Positions 35,008 to 42,053 of a stretch of DNA of 44,474 nucleotides are shown here, piece after piece (the first letter of the stretch is position 1; each line of letters begins with the position of its first letter). A model generated the notes under the pieces. The model had not been told where the DNA came from and made no database searches. It saw nothing but the letters and a program-made list of their open reading frames with translations. The DNA lies in the IMG/VR virus record IMGVR_UViG_3300011116_000889, positions 1 through 44,474 of that record. The stretch is one strand, 5' to 3'. This DNA is from a virus. The position numbers were made by a program, and so were the translations under genes.

Positions 35008-35468
35008 TAGCGATTCCAGGTGTAGAGAGTATCGACTATGGAATGAAAGTCTTTTTCGGTAACACGATAGAAAGCCTCACTGCGTGGGTTGTTGAGGCCT
35101 GACATGATCCAACCGCCTGAGTCGCGCTGCGCTGCTTGGTGGATGACAAAACCAACGGCCCAGGTTGGGTGGTAGATAACTAGGTTGCCTTGTTGAATAG
35201 ATGAGTAAGGTAGGTTACCGTACTTTGCGTAGGCTACGATTGTGGTAAGCGGGTCTTCACCGGGACCGGCGGCCGAGATATACGGGGCCATGGAACCCGT
35301 ACCAAGGATTGACATGTAGTTCAAACCGGCGCGTTGTCGAGCTTCGGTTTGGTTGGCGCAAATGACCTTAGGCGGTAAGCCTGAGATCATTGCGTTTTGG
35401 TAGCAGTGTGTTAAGAAAAGAAGAGCACCAACACCTAGAAGGGAGAAAACGAGTAACAGTGGTTTCAA
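35007..35468 (-). CDS. Membrane-anchored signal-peptidase-like (S26/SipW-type) protease
   Basis: 153 residues. One N-terminal membrane helix (residues 4-20) is followed by a soluble domain. Motifs line up with type I signal peptidases: G56-T-G-S59-M-A-P62 around a nucleophile Ser, Q-G-N-L-V-I-Y near 93-99 (usual G-D-x-V), V-I-H110 where archaeal/ER-type enzymes use His, and G-L-N126-N127-P-R-S-E131 where G-D-N-N...D is usual. TTG start at 35468, with the typical AACACC leader. It sits among virion surface genes, so it may process a structural protein or alter secretion. Partial matches make the fold likely and the activity uncertain. Confidence 0.62.
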   Translation of the reverse strand: MKPLLLVFSLLGVGALLFLTHCYQNAMISGLPPKVICANQTEARQRAGLNYMSILGTGSMAPYISAAGPGEDPLTTIVAYAKYGNLPYSSIQQGNLVIYHPTWAVGFVIHQAAQRDSGGWIMSGLNNPRSEAFYRVTEKDFHSIVDTLYTWNR

Positions 35469-35483
35469 GGTGTTGGTTGCGGG

Positions 35484-35612
35484 TTAGACCGAGGTGATGG
35501 TTTCCCAAGCGGTAGCACCACCGACGCGGAGCTTGTTGAGCATGGTGTCAAAGTAGATGGCTCCCTTGACGTAGGTGGGCGCGGAAGCGGTGGCGGCTTG
35601 CTTGGGACACAT
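35484..35612 (-). CDS. Small fibre-associated peptide, 42 aa
   Basis: Starts at 35612 with leader AACTACC-ATG and ends at 35484. The sequence K-G-A-I-Y-F-D-T-M-L-N-K-L-R-V, then T-A-W-E-T-I, matches a small module (x-I-Y-Y-D-T-x2-N-K-L-R-V...A-W) often found at the end of phage head-fibre or tail-fibre proteins. It is placed directly after the fibre-like gene, so it may be a separated C-terminal fibre module. It is shorter than usual ORF cutoffs. Confidence 0.65.
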   Translation of the reverse strand: MCPKQAATASAPTYVKGAIYFDTMLNKLRVGGATAWETITSV

Positions 35613-35626
35613 GGTAGTTGGTTATG

Positions 35627-36796
35627 TTAAAGGAGGAGCCAAGCCGCACCAGTGGAATAGACCGCACGCTTAACCGCGCCACCGCCGGTCGGAGCGGTGC
35701 CAATGCCGGTGCCCGCCGCGTTGGTTGCGTCCGACACGAAAACGATGCCGTAGGTGTTGCCGGCAGCGGCGGCGGGGAGGGTGGCCACCGTGTAGGACTT
35801 GTGAATTATGATGCCCGCAAACGTCGTGTTCTGCGAACTATCTATTGAAACCGCAGTTGTAGGAGAACTTCCGGTTTTTAGATACAGCGTTCCAGTTCCG
35901 CCAGTTTGAAGTGTTGAATCTTCATTACTGCCACCGCCGCCACCTATTACCAGGTTGACGCCAAACTGGGCCGAAATTTGCTGCAAATTTACTATTTTCC
36001 CAGCGAGGGTTCGAAATGTTAACTGCGAATATGTGCCATTGTTACTAAATGTATGGGATAATCCACCATTTGTATAAATGGAAATCTCATTTGCAGCCGA
36101 GCGGTAAAGTGCAACATCCGTCCCAAACCCAATCCCGCCCGCCGAGGTGGTGTGCGTGGCGAGTTGGATTTTACCGTTTGCTGAGTCGGTGGTCGTGCCG
36201 AAGAGGAGGTTGCCAGATGAATTCCAATTCGCCATTCCGACGTTGTTCACAGCAAACGTAAAAAGGCCACCTGTGGGGACATTGAACGCTATGCCGCCCA
36301 AAGAGCCGGTACTACCGATCCATGTTTCCGAACCTGAGCCTATATTCGTTGATGCAAACTTGATGTATCCGGTGAAAGGAGATGCGCCCGTGCCAGAGAC
36401 GGTCAGGTTACTGGCAATCGTCACCGCACCCGTCCCGCTCGGCGTCAGCGTGATGTTTTGGTTCGTGCCGCCTGCTGTCAGCGCAACTGCCCCTGTGCTT
36501 GGCAGCGAAAGGAAGTTTGTCCCCGTTCCATTAAGTTTGATACCTGAACCAAGGCCGGTGATTGAACCGTAGTTAGTACCGGCGAGGGCTATCGAAATGC
36601 TGTTGGCACCGCTAATGTAAAACCCTGTTGCCGGGTCACTCGCAAACGAAATGCTCGGAGCCGCCGCCGTGCCGTTGGCAAAGAGCGCGGTGCCGGTGAC
36701 GGTGAGATTAGTAAACGACGGACTTGAGCCTTTCCCATAACCGACGAGGAAAAGTCCGGAATCCCGATCGAGTTCGATTTTGAGTAGGCCGTCCAT
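35627..36796 (-). CDS. Fibre-like virion protein, 389 aa
   Basis: Gly/Thr/Ser-rich beta-repeat protein with the fibre motif P-S-I-S-F-A-S-D-P-A-T-G-F-Y near residue 50, related to the motif in the fibre at 23943-24989. Repeated G-T-G and N-L-T/S-V-T/S-G-T units look like a triple beta-helix shaft. The C-terminal 45 residues are A/G-rich with V-K-R-A-V-Y-S-T-G-A-A-W, a typical terminal cap. Likely a head or tail fibre. Leader AACC-ATG. Confidence 0.68.
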   Translation of the reverse strand: MDGLLKIELDRDSGLFLVGYGKGSSPSFTNLTVTGTALFANGTAAAPSISFASDPATGFYISGANSISIALAGTNYGSITGLGSGIKLNGTGTNFLSLPSTGAVALTAGGTNQNITLTPSGTGAVTIASNLTVSGTGASPFTGYIKFASTNIGSGSETWIGSTGSLGGIAFNVPTGGLFTFAVNNVGMANWNSSGNLLFGTTTDSANGKIQLATHTTSAGGIGFGTDVALYRSAANEISIYTNGGLSHTFSNNGTYSQLTFRTLAGKIVNLQQISAQFGVNLVIGGGGGSNEDSTLQTGGTGTLYLKTGSSPTTAVSIDSSQNTTFAGIIIHKSYTVATLPAAAAGNTYGIVFVSDATNAAGTGIGTAPTGGGAVKRAVYSTGAAWLLL

Positions 36797-36798
36797 GG

Positions 36799-37203
36799 TT
36801 AGGGAAGTTCGACCGACGTTAGGGTGATAGTCGGAAGGCCGACACCAGATTGAGCCAAAGCGGGCGAGTTGAACCAGGTGTAGAGATACCCACCATTGTT
36901 AGCGATGACCCCGGTGGTGTCATAGGCTTCGCCAGCACCAAGCTGGTTCTGTTTGATACGCAGGATGCCCGCTTGCGGGTGCAGTTTGGGGATCAGCGTG
37001 GCGTCAGCCGTGAGGTTAAACGGTGAGACGGCATAAAAAAGCTCAACCTCTTGAGATTGGTTTTGGTTATCGCCGGAGACGATCTTGACATTCAGCATCA
37101 AAGCGGTGGTGCCGGTTTGGAGAATTGTCTGGGTAGGAGTGTTGCCACGCAGGGTGGTGGTAGTTCCTAGCGCGACTGCGTTGTAAATAGTTGTATTGGT
37201 CAT
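36799..37203 (-). CDS. Hypothetical structural protein, 134 aa
   Basis: Thr/Asn/Gln-rich beta protein with no membrane segment. The ATG at 37203 touches palindromic site 6 and is in the reading TGATC-ATG. It follows TerL by 23 bases and precedes the fibre. Possibly a minor virion protein. Confidence 0.6.
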   Translation of the reverse strand: MTNTTIYNAVALGTTTTLRGNTPTQTILQTGTTALMLNVKIVSGDNQNQSQEVELFYAVSPFNLTADATLIPKLHPQAGILRIKQNQLGAGEAYDTTGVIANNGGYLYTWFNSPALAQSGVGLPTITLTSVELP

Positions 37204-37219
37204 GATCAGTTATTGATAC
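37204..37219. promoter_or_regulatory. Palindromic motif site 6 (GATCA-GTTAT-TGATAC)
   Basis: Fills the 23-base gap between the TerL stop and the leftward start at 37203. On the minus strand it reads GTATCA-ATAAC-TGATC directly followed by the start codon. Confidence 0.7.
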
Positions 37220-37226
37220 GCACTGA

Positions 37227-38771
37227 TTAATCCAAGTTCATATCGCCGTCGACTTCGTCGCGGGGAGAGATAGTGACTTGGTCGAAAGTTTCGTCACCGA
37301 TTGGGCCGGGATAGTCTTCAGCAGATTGCCAGGTTGGGTTGTTGATCATTAGACGGTAAAGATTCTCCATCATGTGGTCGTCTTTGTCGACCGGGAGATT
37401 CGTCTTGGTGTCAAAACAGTAACGCTGGATTTCCCAGAGGGTACGGTGTAGGGTGGGTACGAATTTGATACCTAAAGGGTTACGCTGGTTTAGGATACCT
37501 TTTAAGTGGAGGATGCCGTGGGTTTTCCCTTTAGATGCTTTGTGAACAGGAAGTCCCCCTTCTGCGAAGCTTTGTGCGAGGCTTCTTCCTGTTTCTGGGT
37601 CTTCGATCCAGGCAGCGGGCTCGCACTTGGGTGGTGCATATTGTCGTTGCGAAAGCTTTGCAAGGATGAGCCGACCGAGTTCCGTCCCTGAGGTGTGAAT
37701 GAAGAGTTCATCGTATACGATTGGTAAACCTGACGGGCCGACCGCGATAAAGAGGACGGCGTGTGGTGTTTTAGGATGGGTGTCGATTGCGACGTAGATC
37801 ATGTAGTCTTTCGGCGGGTTTGAGAACCCGGACCAACCATGAGGGACGTCGGAAAAAACGTGAATGTCTTTCTTGAATTCTTTGTAAACGAGACCTGAGA
37901 GTTCGAGGGGCAGACCGTGGAGACGGCATTGACGCTCGTCTTCGGTGATTAGGGACTCGAATTCTTTGATACCAGCTGCGGTGAGGAACGGGTTATCGAA
38001 GGTGGAACCGGACTCTGCCCAAGCGGATTGAAGTTTGTCCTTGGGCTCCGAAGGGAAGAACATGTCGTTGATCCATAGTTCGGTGAGGGGCGTGAGAGTG
38101 AACCAGTCTGAGCCGCCTCGGTCAATAAGACCGCGGGCGTTAGCAACGTACATGTCACGAGGACAAGGCTCATCGACGTGAATGAAGTCCCAGTCGGATG
38201 ATTCGGAACCGTATGGGGAGCGTTTGTAAGATTCAACAGTGTCGAACCGGAGGACTGAGCCGTTAGAACAGACGATGGTGTCGATGGCACCGGCGTGGTT
38301 TTTGACGGCTGATTTGACGAAACCGTCTGGTAGGTATTTCCAGATTTTGCCGGTTTCGTGTGAGGTCCAAATTTCGTCGACCTTGTCCCAGTCGTTGGTG
38401 ATAACCAAACCCTTGTTGGGGTGCTGAGGGATACCGGCAAGGCGAGCTGGGTCCGATGGCGGATAGAACGGACGGTAGCCAAGAAGCCACGAGCAGTCCT
38501 CGGCAGCTCCCATGGTTGATTTACCAGAACGGTTGCCCGCCCGGTACATGCGGTGTTTGAAGTTGCCTGCACGGTGGAAGGCGTCTTGTTTGGGGTAAGG
38601 GGCGTAGTAAAGGAGACCAAAGCGCTTGGCCAAGTCAAGACGACGCCGTTCGAGTTCGAGCTTACGCTGAAGAAGCTGCTGAAGCTCGAAGTCATCGGCG
38701 TCGAGTTGAACCTGAGCCTCAGTTAGCACGCGGGGTTGCAGATTGAACACCCAGCCGGCGGAGTTCGGCAT
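37227..38771 (-). CDS. Terminase large subunit (TerL)
   Basis: Start chosen at ATG 38771 (514 aa) because the frame upstream is Ser/Pro/Arg-rich shadow of TerS; GTG 38729 is an alternative. The ATPase has Walker A G79-N-R-S-G-K-S85 and Walker B F-I-H-V-D200-E201. The nuclease half begins with Y-V-A-I-D-T-H and has a later Y-D-E-L. It pumps DNA into the prohead and cuts it. It overlaps TerS by 53 bases. Confidence 0.9.
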   Translation of the reverse strand: MPNSAGWVFNLQPRVLTEAQVQLDADDFELQQLLQRKLELERRRLDLAKRFGLLYYAPYPKQDAFHRAGNFKHRMYRAGNRSGKSTMGAAEDCSWLLGYRPFYPPSDPARLAGIPQHPNKGLVITNDWDKVDEIWTSHETGKIWKYLPDGFVKSAVKNHAGAIDTIVCSNGSVLRFDTVESYKRSPYGSESSDWDFIHVDEPCPRDMYVANARGLIDRGGSDWFTLTPLTELWINDMFFPSEPKDKLQSAWAESGSTFDNPFLTAAGIKEFESLITEDERQCRLHGLPLELSGLVYKEFKKDIHVFSDVPHGWSGFSNPPKDYMIYVAIDTHPKTPHAVLFIAVGPSGLPIVYDELFIHTSGTELGRLILAKLSQRQYAPPKCEPAAWIEDPETGRSLAQSFAEGGLPVHKASKGKTHGILHLKGILNQRNPLGIKFVPTLHRTLWEIQRYCFDTKTNLPVDKDDHMMENLYRLMINNPTWQSAEDYPGPIGDETFDQVTISPRDEVDGDMNLD

Positions 38772-39294
38772 CAACCTTTTCCAGTTCGGACTGTACTTGG
38801 TCTTTGGCGTCCGCGGCTGAGTGAATGTTAAGGGTGGTCTTGGATTCGACGTGAGCGACCGGTTTGCCCATGAAGCGGTCGAGGATCGAGTTGGCGGCGA
38901 CGACTCGGGTCGCGCCTTTCTCGTCGTCGTTGTCGCGAATGGTGCGGAGGACTTCAAGGGATGGCAGGACTTCACCTTCGAGGAAGGCTTTGACCATGTC
39001 GTTGCCATTAGCCTCGGTGATTTCTTTGAGGCGCTTTTTGAACCAAGGTTGTTTAACCACCTCGCCAATAACGGGAGTGGACATGCCGACCGCGGTGGAG
39101 ATTTCTGCACGCGTGCGACCCGAGGCCAGGAGGTAAGCGATGGTGGTGTGCACCGGCTTTTCTTCAAGGATGACGTGGTGCGGGAGGCGTTCGTTTTGAA
39201 CGGAACACAGGTCCGCCACGATGCGGGATTTGTTAGCCTCGTTCATGGAACGGTTCGAGGTATCCTGCGAAGGGTGGGGAACGGCGGTGATCAT
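38719..39294 (-). CDS. Terminase small subunit-like protein (TerS)
   Basis: 191 residues. A helix-turn-helix-like stretch (T-R-A-E-I-S-T-A-V-G-M-S-T-P-V-I, residues about 57-72) is followed by a helical middle (K-A-F-L-E-G-E-V-L-P-S-L) and a charged C-terminal coiled coil (Q-S-E-L-E-K-V-D-A-E-L-R-R-L). The position right upstream of TerL supports TerS, which recognises the packaging site. An internal ATG (residue 17) is an alternative start. It is linked by ATGA to a small upstream ORF. Confidence 0.72.
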   Translation of the reverse strand: MITAVPHPSQDTSNRSMNEANKSRIVADLCSVQNERLPHHVILEEKPVHTTIAYLLASGRTRAEISTAVGMSTPVIGEVVKQPWFKKRLKEITEANGNDMVKAFLEGEVLPSLEVLRTIRDNDDEKGATRVVAANSILDRFMGKPVAHVESKTTLNIHSAADAKDQVQSELEKVDAELRRLGVQSATPRAN

Positions 39295-39449
39295 CGGGTG
39301 GGGATGAGTGTGCGGTTGACGATCGCTTGAGCTGACGGGGTCAGGGAACCCGAGAAACCGATGGTTACGGACAGACCGGTGAGTTCAAAAATCCGGAGCT
39401 GCGGAAGCTCTGGCTTCGACGTTTCGGTGGCGGCGGGATTCAATGGCAC
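39291..39449 (-). CDS. Small ORF of 52 aa upstream of TerS, GTG start
   Basis: From GTG 39449 the frame runs 52 codons to a TGA whose last three bases overlap the TerS ATG (ATGA at 39291-39294). The sequence has a Pro-rich start and a hydrophobic middle (E-L-T-G-L-S-V-T-I-G-F-S-G-S-L). The 4-base overlap, the usual gene spacing in this genome, is the main support; no family is recognised. Confidence 0.5.
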   Translation of the reverse strand: MPLNPAATETSKPELPQLRIFELTGLSVTIGFSGSLTPSAQAIVNRTLIPTR

Positions 39450-39795
39450 GACCCCAGATTGGCGCAGGCGGGACCGGAGGTGGAGGGTGGATTTGGAATC
39501 TTGGGATTTTCGAAGCGGCGGTGCGGATCAGTTATTGATATGAACCGCGGGTCGGGTCGGGTCGGGTCGCACGCCGGCCGCCGACCTGTCGTCCTGTCAT
39601 CCTCGCTTCCCCCGCGCGCCGTCCTGTTGTCGCCTTTCTTTGTGGTGTGGCTCGAATTCTTAAAATTGAAAACCGCAGGTAGTGGTGATAAGAGTGAGAC
39701 GAAGCCCCTAGGCTGGCAAAGGAACCCCTACGAATGGGTAGGGGGGTATACCCTAGGCAGTATTTCCACAAAAGGTCGGGAGACTGGGTGTAGGG
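39450..39795. other. Non-coding divergent control region, left part
   Basis: Between the leftward late arm and the rightward 39796 gene. It holds palindromic site 7 (39526-39540), four tandem GGGTC units (39549-39568), CCTAGG twice (39707-39712, 39752-39757), a hairpin CCCCTAC/GTAGGGG (39725-39731, 39738-39744) and an adjoining GGTATACC palindrome (39745-39752). It likely carries the late promoter. I see no RNA gene. Confidence 0.6.
39526..39540. promoter_or_regulatory. Palindromic motif site 7 (GATCA-GTTAT-TGATA)
   Basis: Lies 77 bases ahead of the 52-aa ORF start and 232 bases ahead of TerS on the minus strand. Its outer flanks GGTGCG and TGAACC resemble those of sites 3, 4 and 9. The position suits control of the late leftward transcript. 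Confidence 0.7.
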
Positions 39796-40227
39796 TTGGG
39801 TGAGGCAGCGCCGGAATTTAACCCGCTCTCTGATAGCAAGGGGTACGGGGCGGCGGAAGCCAAATCCGGCAAAGATGCCGACCCGATGAAACATATGAAC
39901 GAGGCCCAAATGCAGGTCATTGCAGCGCGTGCGGCGGTTGTTGCTAAGCAGATCGTGCAGAAGCAGATAGACAACGGCAGCAGCAAGCAAGGGATGACGA
40001 AGGCGCGACACATTGCGGTCGTGGCCGATACACTGGTGGCGGTGCTGATTGAGAACGAGGCAGCGCCTGAAGGGGTGGATCGGCTGAAGTGGGATCGGAT
40101 GGTGTTGCGGGCTGCGCTGGGTGGCAGCTTGCTGAACAGCAGTCAACTCCGGCAGGACATGGAGAAGGCTGGGGTGTTGGAGAAAGAGGTGAAGATGCTG
40201 GGTGGTGAATATGGGATTGACGATTGA
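39796..40227 (+). CDS. Hypothetical protein ending in the shared EYGI motif
   Basis: A TTG start at 39796 gives 143 residues; ATG 39886 gives 113. TAGCAAG motif C falls inside the longer version, which favours 39886. The protein is helical with a conserved-looking middle (A-R-A-A-V-V-A-K-Q-I-V-Q-K-Q) and ends L-G-G-E-Y-G-I-D-D, the terminal motif shared with three other proteins here. A strong terminator follows at once, so it is a single-gene unit. Confidence 0.65.
   Translation: MGEAAPEFNPLSDSKGYGAAEAKSGKDADPMKHMNEAQMQVIAARAAVVAKQIVQKQIDNGSSKQGMTKARHIAVVADTLVAVLIENEAAPEGVDRLKWDRMVLRAALGGSLLNSSQLRQDMEKAGVLEKEVKMLGGEYGIDD
39834..39840 (+). promoter_or_regulatory. TAGCAAG leader motif C
   Basis: ACCCGCTCTCTGA followed by TAGCAAG. 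It is 45 bases before the ATG at 39886. Related to motifs at 2951, 41031 and 42627. Confidence 0.35.
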
Positions 40228-40232
40228 GGCAC

Positions 40233-40266
40233 GGGGTGGTGGCCGAAAGGCTGCCACCCCTTTTTT
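40233..40266 (+). terminator. Rho-independent terminator
   Basis: A 12-pair stem (40233-40244 with 40249-40260, two G-U pairs) closes a GAAA tetraloop and is followed by six T residues. It ends the rightward gene at 40227. Confidence 0.9.
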
Positions 40267-40593
40267 GTCGGGTTTTTTTTAAGGGTGGTCTTAAACGCCC
40301 GAGCCTGCGAGCCAGGTGCGGGTGAGAGTGACAGGCGCTGGGGAGGTGGAAGGTGGCCGGCGCTGGAAGGCCGATTGCGAGCTTGGTAAATGGGGTAGGA
40401 TCGACTCGGCGCGGCAGGCTGATAGCTAGGGCGTACGATGCGAGGATTTAACGGGTGGGTGGCGCACGAACGATTACATTTTGCGCGATGAGAAAGTACA
40501 TGGGGAAATCATAGGCCGAGCCTGCGAGCGAGCGAACGAGCCTGCGAGAGGCGCGATAGACCAGTGAGAAACTAATATGTATACTACCTACCT

Positions 40594-40620
40594 TTAACAA
40601 ATTTTTTTTTTTAATATAAT
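40594..40620 (+). promoter_or_regulatory. Candidate sigma70-type promoter
   Basis: TTAACA (40594-40599) and TATAAT (40615-40620) with a 15-base spacer that is mostly T. It points rightward to the 41108 cluster. The spacer is short, so it may instead be only an A/T-rich unwinding element. Confidence 0.35.
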
Positions 40621-40901
40621 GGTCTAGCCGGAAAGCCGCCGGGACGGTTGGGGAGGGAGGCAGCTAGGCACGGTGCGTATCTGAGAATCCGCCAAAAGGC
40701 AGGTAGTGACCCCTCTCTGAAATGGGAGGCATGAAATCGTGCGTGGGCCACCCATCCATGCCATGAGGCAGGCGGGGCGGTGGGGGACGGGAAGGCGACC
40801 GGCCGATTGGCGCGAACTGGAATCGAGCCGCAGGCACCAATTGAAGCGTAGCGTAGCGTAGCGTAGCCACCGGTCGAAGCGGAGCCAGCCTGATTAGGTG
40901 G

Positions 40902-40917
40902 GTATCAGGAATTGATA
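40902..40917. promoter_or_regulatory. Palindromic motif site 8 (GTATCA-GGAAT-TGATA)
   Basis: Core and right flank (TGATAGGGAC) match site 5. It is 191 bases ahead of the start at 41108 in the large non-coding region. Confidence 0.7.
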
Positions 40918-41030
40918 GGGACCGAGGCGGGGCGCGGGGCGGTAGCCGGAGCCGAGCACGGTAGCGAGCACGGTGGCACGGCGAAGAGAGAGTGGTTAGC
41001 TGGGTGGCATGTGAAGCACCCGCTCCTTGA

Positions 41031-41037
41031 TAGCAAG
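41031..41037 (+). promoter_or_regulatory. TAGCAAG leader motif D
   Basis: CACCCGCTCCTTGA precedes TAGCAAG. CCTTG (41025-41029) and CAAGG (41034-41038) form a small hairpin. It is 71 bases before the GTG at 41108. Confidence 0.4.
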
Positions 41038-41107
41038 GGAAGGAAGGCAAGATGCCAGCCAAGCGAAGCGCGGCTTACGCGTTGATTCATGAAAAACGAA
41101 AGACCCT

Positions 41108-41383
41108 GTGAAACAATTAGCTGAAATGGACCGGCAAGAATTGAACGAACTGATAGCGATGTATATTGTTGCGGTTGGAGAACACGGATGCCCGAACTCG
41201 CATGTTTGGACGGCGGTTGATCCGCAGATGACGAGTTGCGATCAACATATGTTGATTGTGGGTGCGTTGAAGGGGTCCGGCACGCTGCGGGAGAGTAATG
41301 ATTTTCTGACCCTGACCGCTAAAGGATTGGAGAAACTCGCCAAGTTGGAGCAGGTGTTTAATGTGCTGGTAAAGAGGAACTAA
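41108..41383 (+). CDS. Small winged-helix-like hypothetical protein, 91 aa
   Basis: GTG start at 41108; ATG 41126 would give 85 residues. The C-terminal stretch D-F-L-T-L-T-A-K-G-L-E-K-L matches the strand-turn-helix that closes many winged-helix transcription regulators (x-L-T-x-K-G-x3-L). The N-terminal helices are compatible. A phage regulator is possible, and it is first in the cluster after the control region. Short length limits confidence. Confidence 0.55.
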   Translation: MKQLAEMDRQELNELIAMYIVAVGEHGCPNSHVWTAVDPQMTSCDQHMLIVGALKGSGTLRESNDFLTLTAKGLEKLAKLEQVFNVLVKRN

Positions 41384-41393
41384 TCGGATTCGA

Positions 41394-41420
41394 CCCGCTC
41401 GGGCGCGATGCTCGGGCGGG
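41394..41420 (+). terminator. Strong hairpin after the 91-aa gene
   Basis: A 10-pair stem (41394-41403 with 41411-41420, two G-U pairs) with a 7-base loop, followed by TTGG and not by a T run. It may attenuate transcription or protect RNA. An upstream ATG (41408) of the next frame falls in the loop, so I start that gene at 41444. Confidence 0.45.
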
Positions 41421-41443
41421 TTGGCCACAACAATTATACGTTT

Positions 41444-42052
41444 ATGAGTAAATATACCGAAATGGAGTTTGCGCATGTGGGTTATCTCATTGCGCAGTTG
41501 GGGCAGTATAGTGTACCAACCAAACACGCGAGTGAGTGGTTGGAGCGGCAACTGGATAAGGCACGGCAGGGACCGAGTGAGGCCGATTTGCGGTGGCTGG
41601 TCGAGCCTGCGGATACGGTGACCGACCATCTTGCGGTGAACGCCACGGTCGATGCGCGTCCAGCGTTGAGTTGTAAGCTCGTGGTCGGGCGGCAGTATTC
41701 GCTCACACCGTCCCAGAGGGATGTGGTACGCGATTGGTATGATATGACGCCCGCACCGACCGTGATGGTTGCGTCGATTGCGTTGCATGAGGGGACACAG
41801 GCGGTTAAGTCGGTGCTGGTGGTGTCGTGCGAACACGTCGACCCGTGGCGGAAAGCAATGTTGACACAGTTCAGCATTACTAAATGGGGCACGTTTTGTG
41901 ATAAAGTGCGCCAACGTGAGCACGAGCGTGCGGGGGAAGCGGTTCAAGCGGTGGAAGACGGGTTGAAAGCACCCAAGAAAGACAAAGCGCCAGCGAAACC
42001 GAAGAAAGCGCCATTGCTAAGTGAACTGATGAACGAATACGGAGTTGACTAA
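41444..42052 (+). CDS. Hypothetical protein with Lys/Pro linker and LMNEYGVD C-terminal motif
   Basis: 202 residues from ATG 41444. The N-terminal helix region and a beta region (T-V-M-V-A-S-I-A-L, V-L-V-V-S-C) are followed from about residue 170 by a Lys/Pro/Ala-rich linker and the terminal L-M-N-E-Y-G-V-D. The linker-plus-tag layout repeats in the protein at 1652-1942. No family is recognised. Two bases separate it from the next gene. Confidence 0.7.
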   Translation: MSKYTEMEFAHVGYLIAQLGQYSVPTKHASEWLERQLDKARQGPSEADLRWLVEPADTVTDHLAVNATVDARPALSCKLVVGRQYSLTPSQRDVVRDWYDMTPAPTVMVASIALHEGTQAVKSVLVVSCEHVDPWRKAMLTQFSITKWGTFCDKVRQREHERAGEAVQAVEDGLKAPKKDKAPAKPKKAPLLSELMNEYGVD

Positions 42053-42053
42053 C

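Larger units (their letters stand above)
40267..41107. other. Long non-coding region, candidate replication or transcription control region
   Basis: About 840 bases without a convincing gene. It contains GAGCCTGCGAG three times (40301-40311, 40518-40528, 40538-40548), GCGTA four times in tandem (40846-40865), a 12-base near-perfect tandem (40954-40977), an A/T-rich patch at 40568-40620, palindromic site 8, and TAGCAAG motif D. These are features of a replication origin or of a strong regulatory region. I found no tRNA. Confidence 0.55.

Noticed and set aside
38772-39167. Longer TerL starting at 39167
   Set aside because: The extension is an out-of-frame reading of TerS with Ser/Pro/Lys-rich composition.
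39532-40257. 241-codon minus-strand frame
   Set aside because: Runs antisense through the terminator and the GGGTC repeats; composition is Pro/His/Arg shadow-like.
40801-40850. tRNA-like T-loop sequence GGCTCGATTCC on the minus strand
   Set aside because: No matching stems, D-arm or anticodon arm could be drawn.
41117-41947. 276-codon minus-strand frame over the 41.1-42.0 kb genes
   Set aside because: His/Arg/Leu-rich shadow; the plus-strand genes have coherent starts, spacing and the shared C-terminal tag.
42045-42053. TTG start for the dimer-glycosylase-like gene
   Set aside because: The family begins at M-Q-T-F-L-P, which is the ATG at 42054, two bases after the previous stop.
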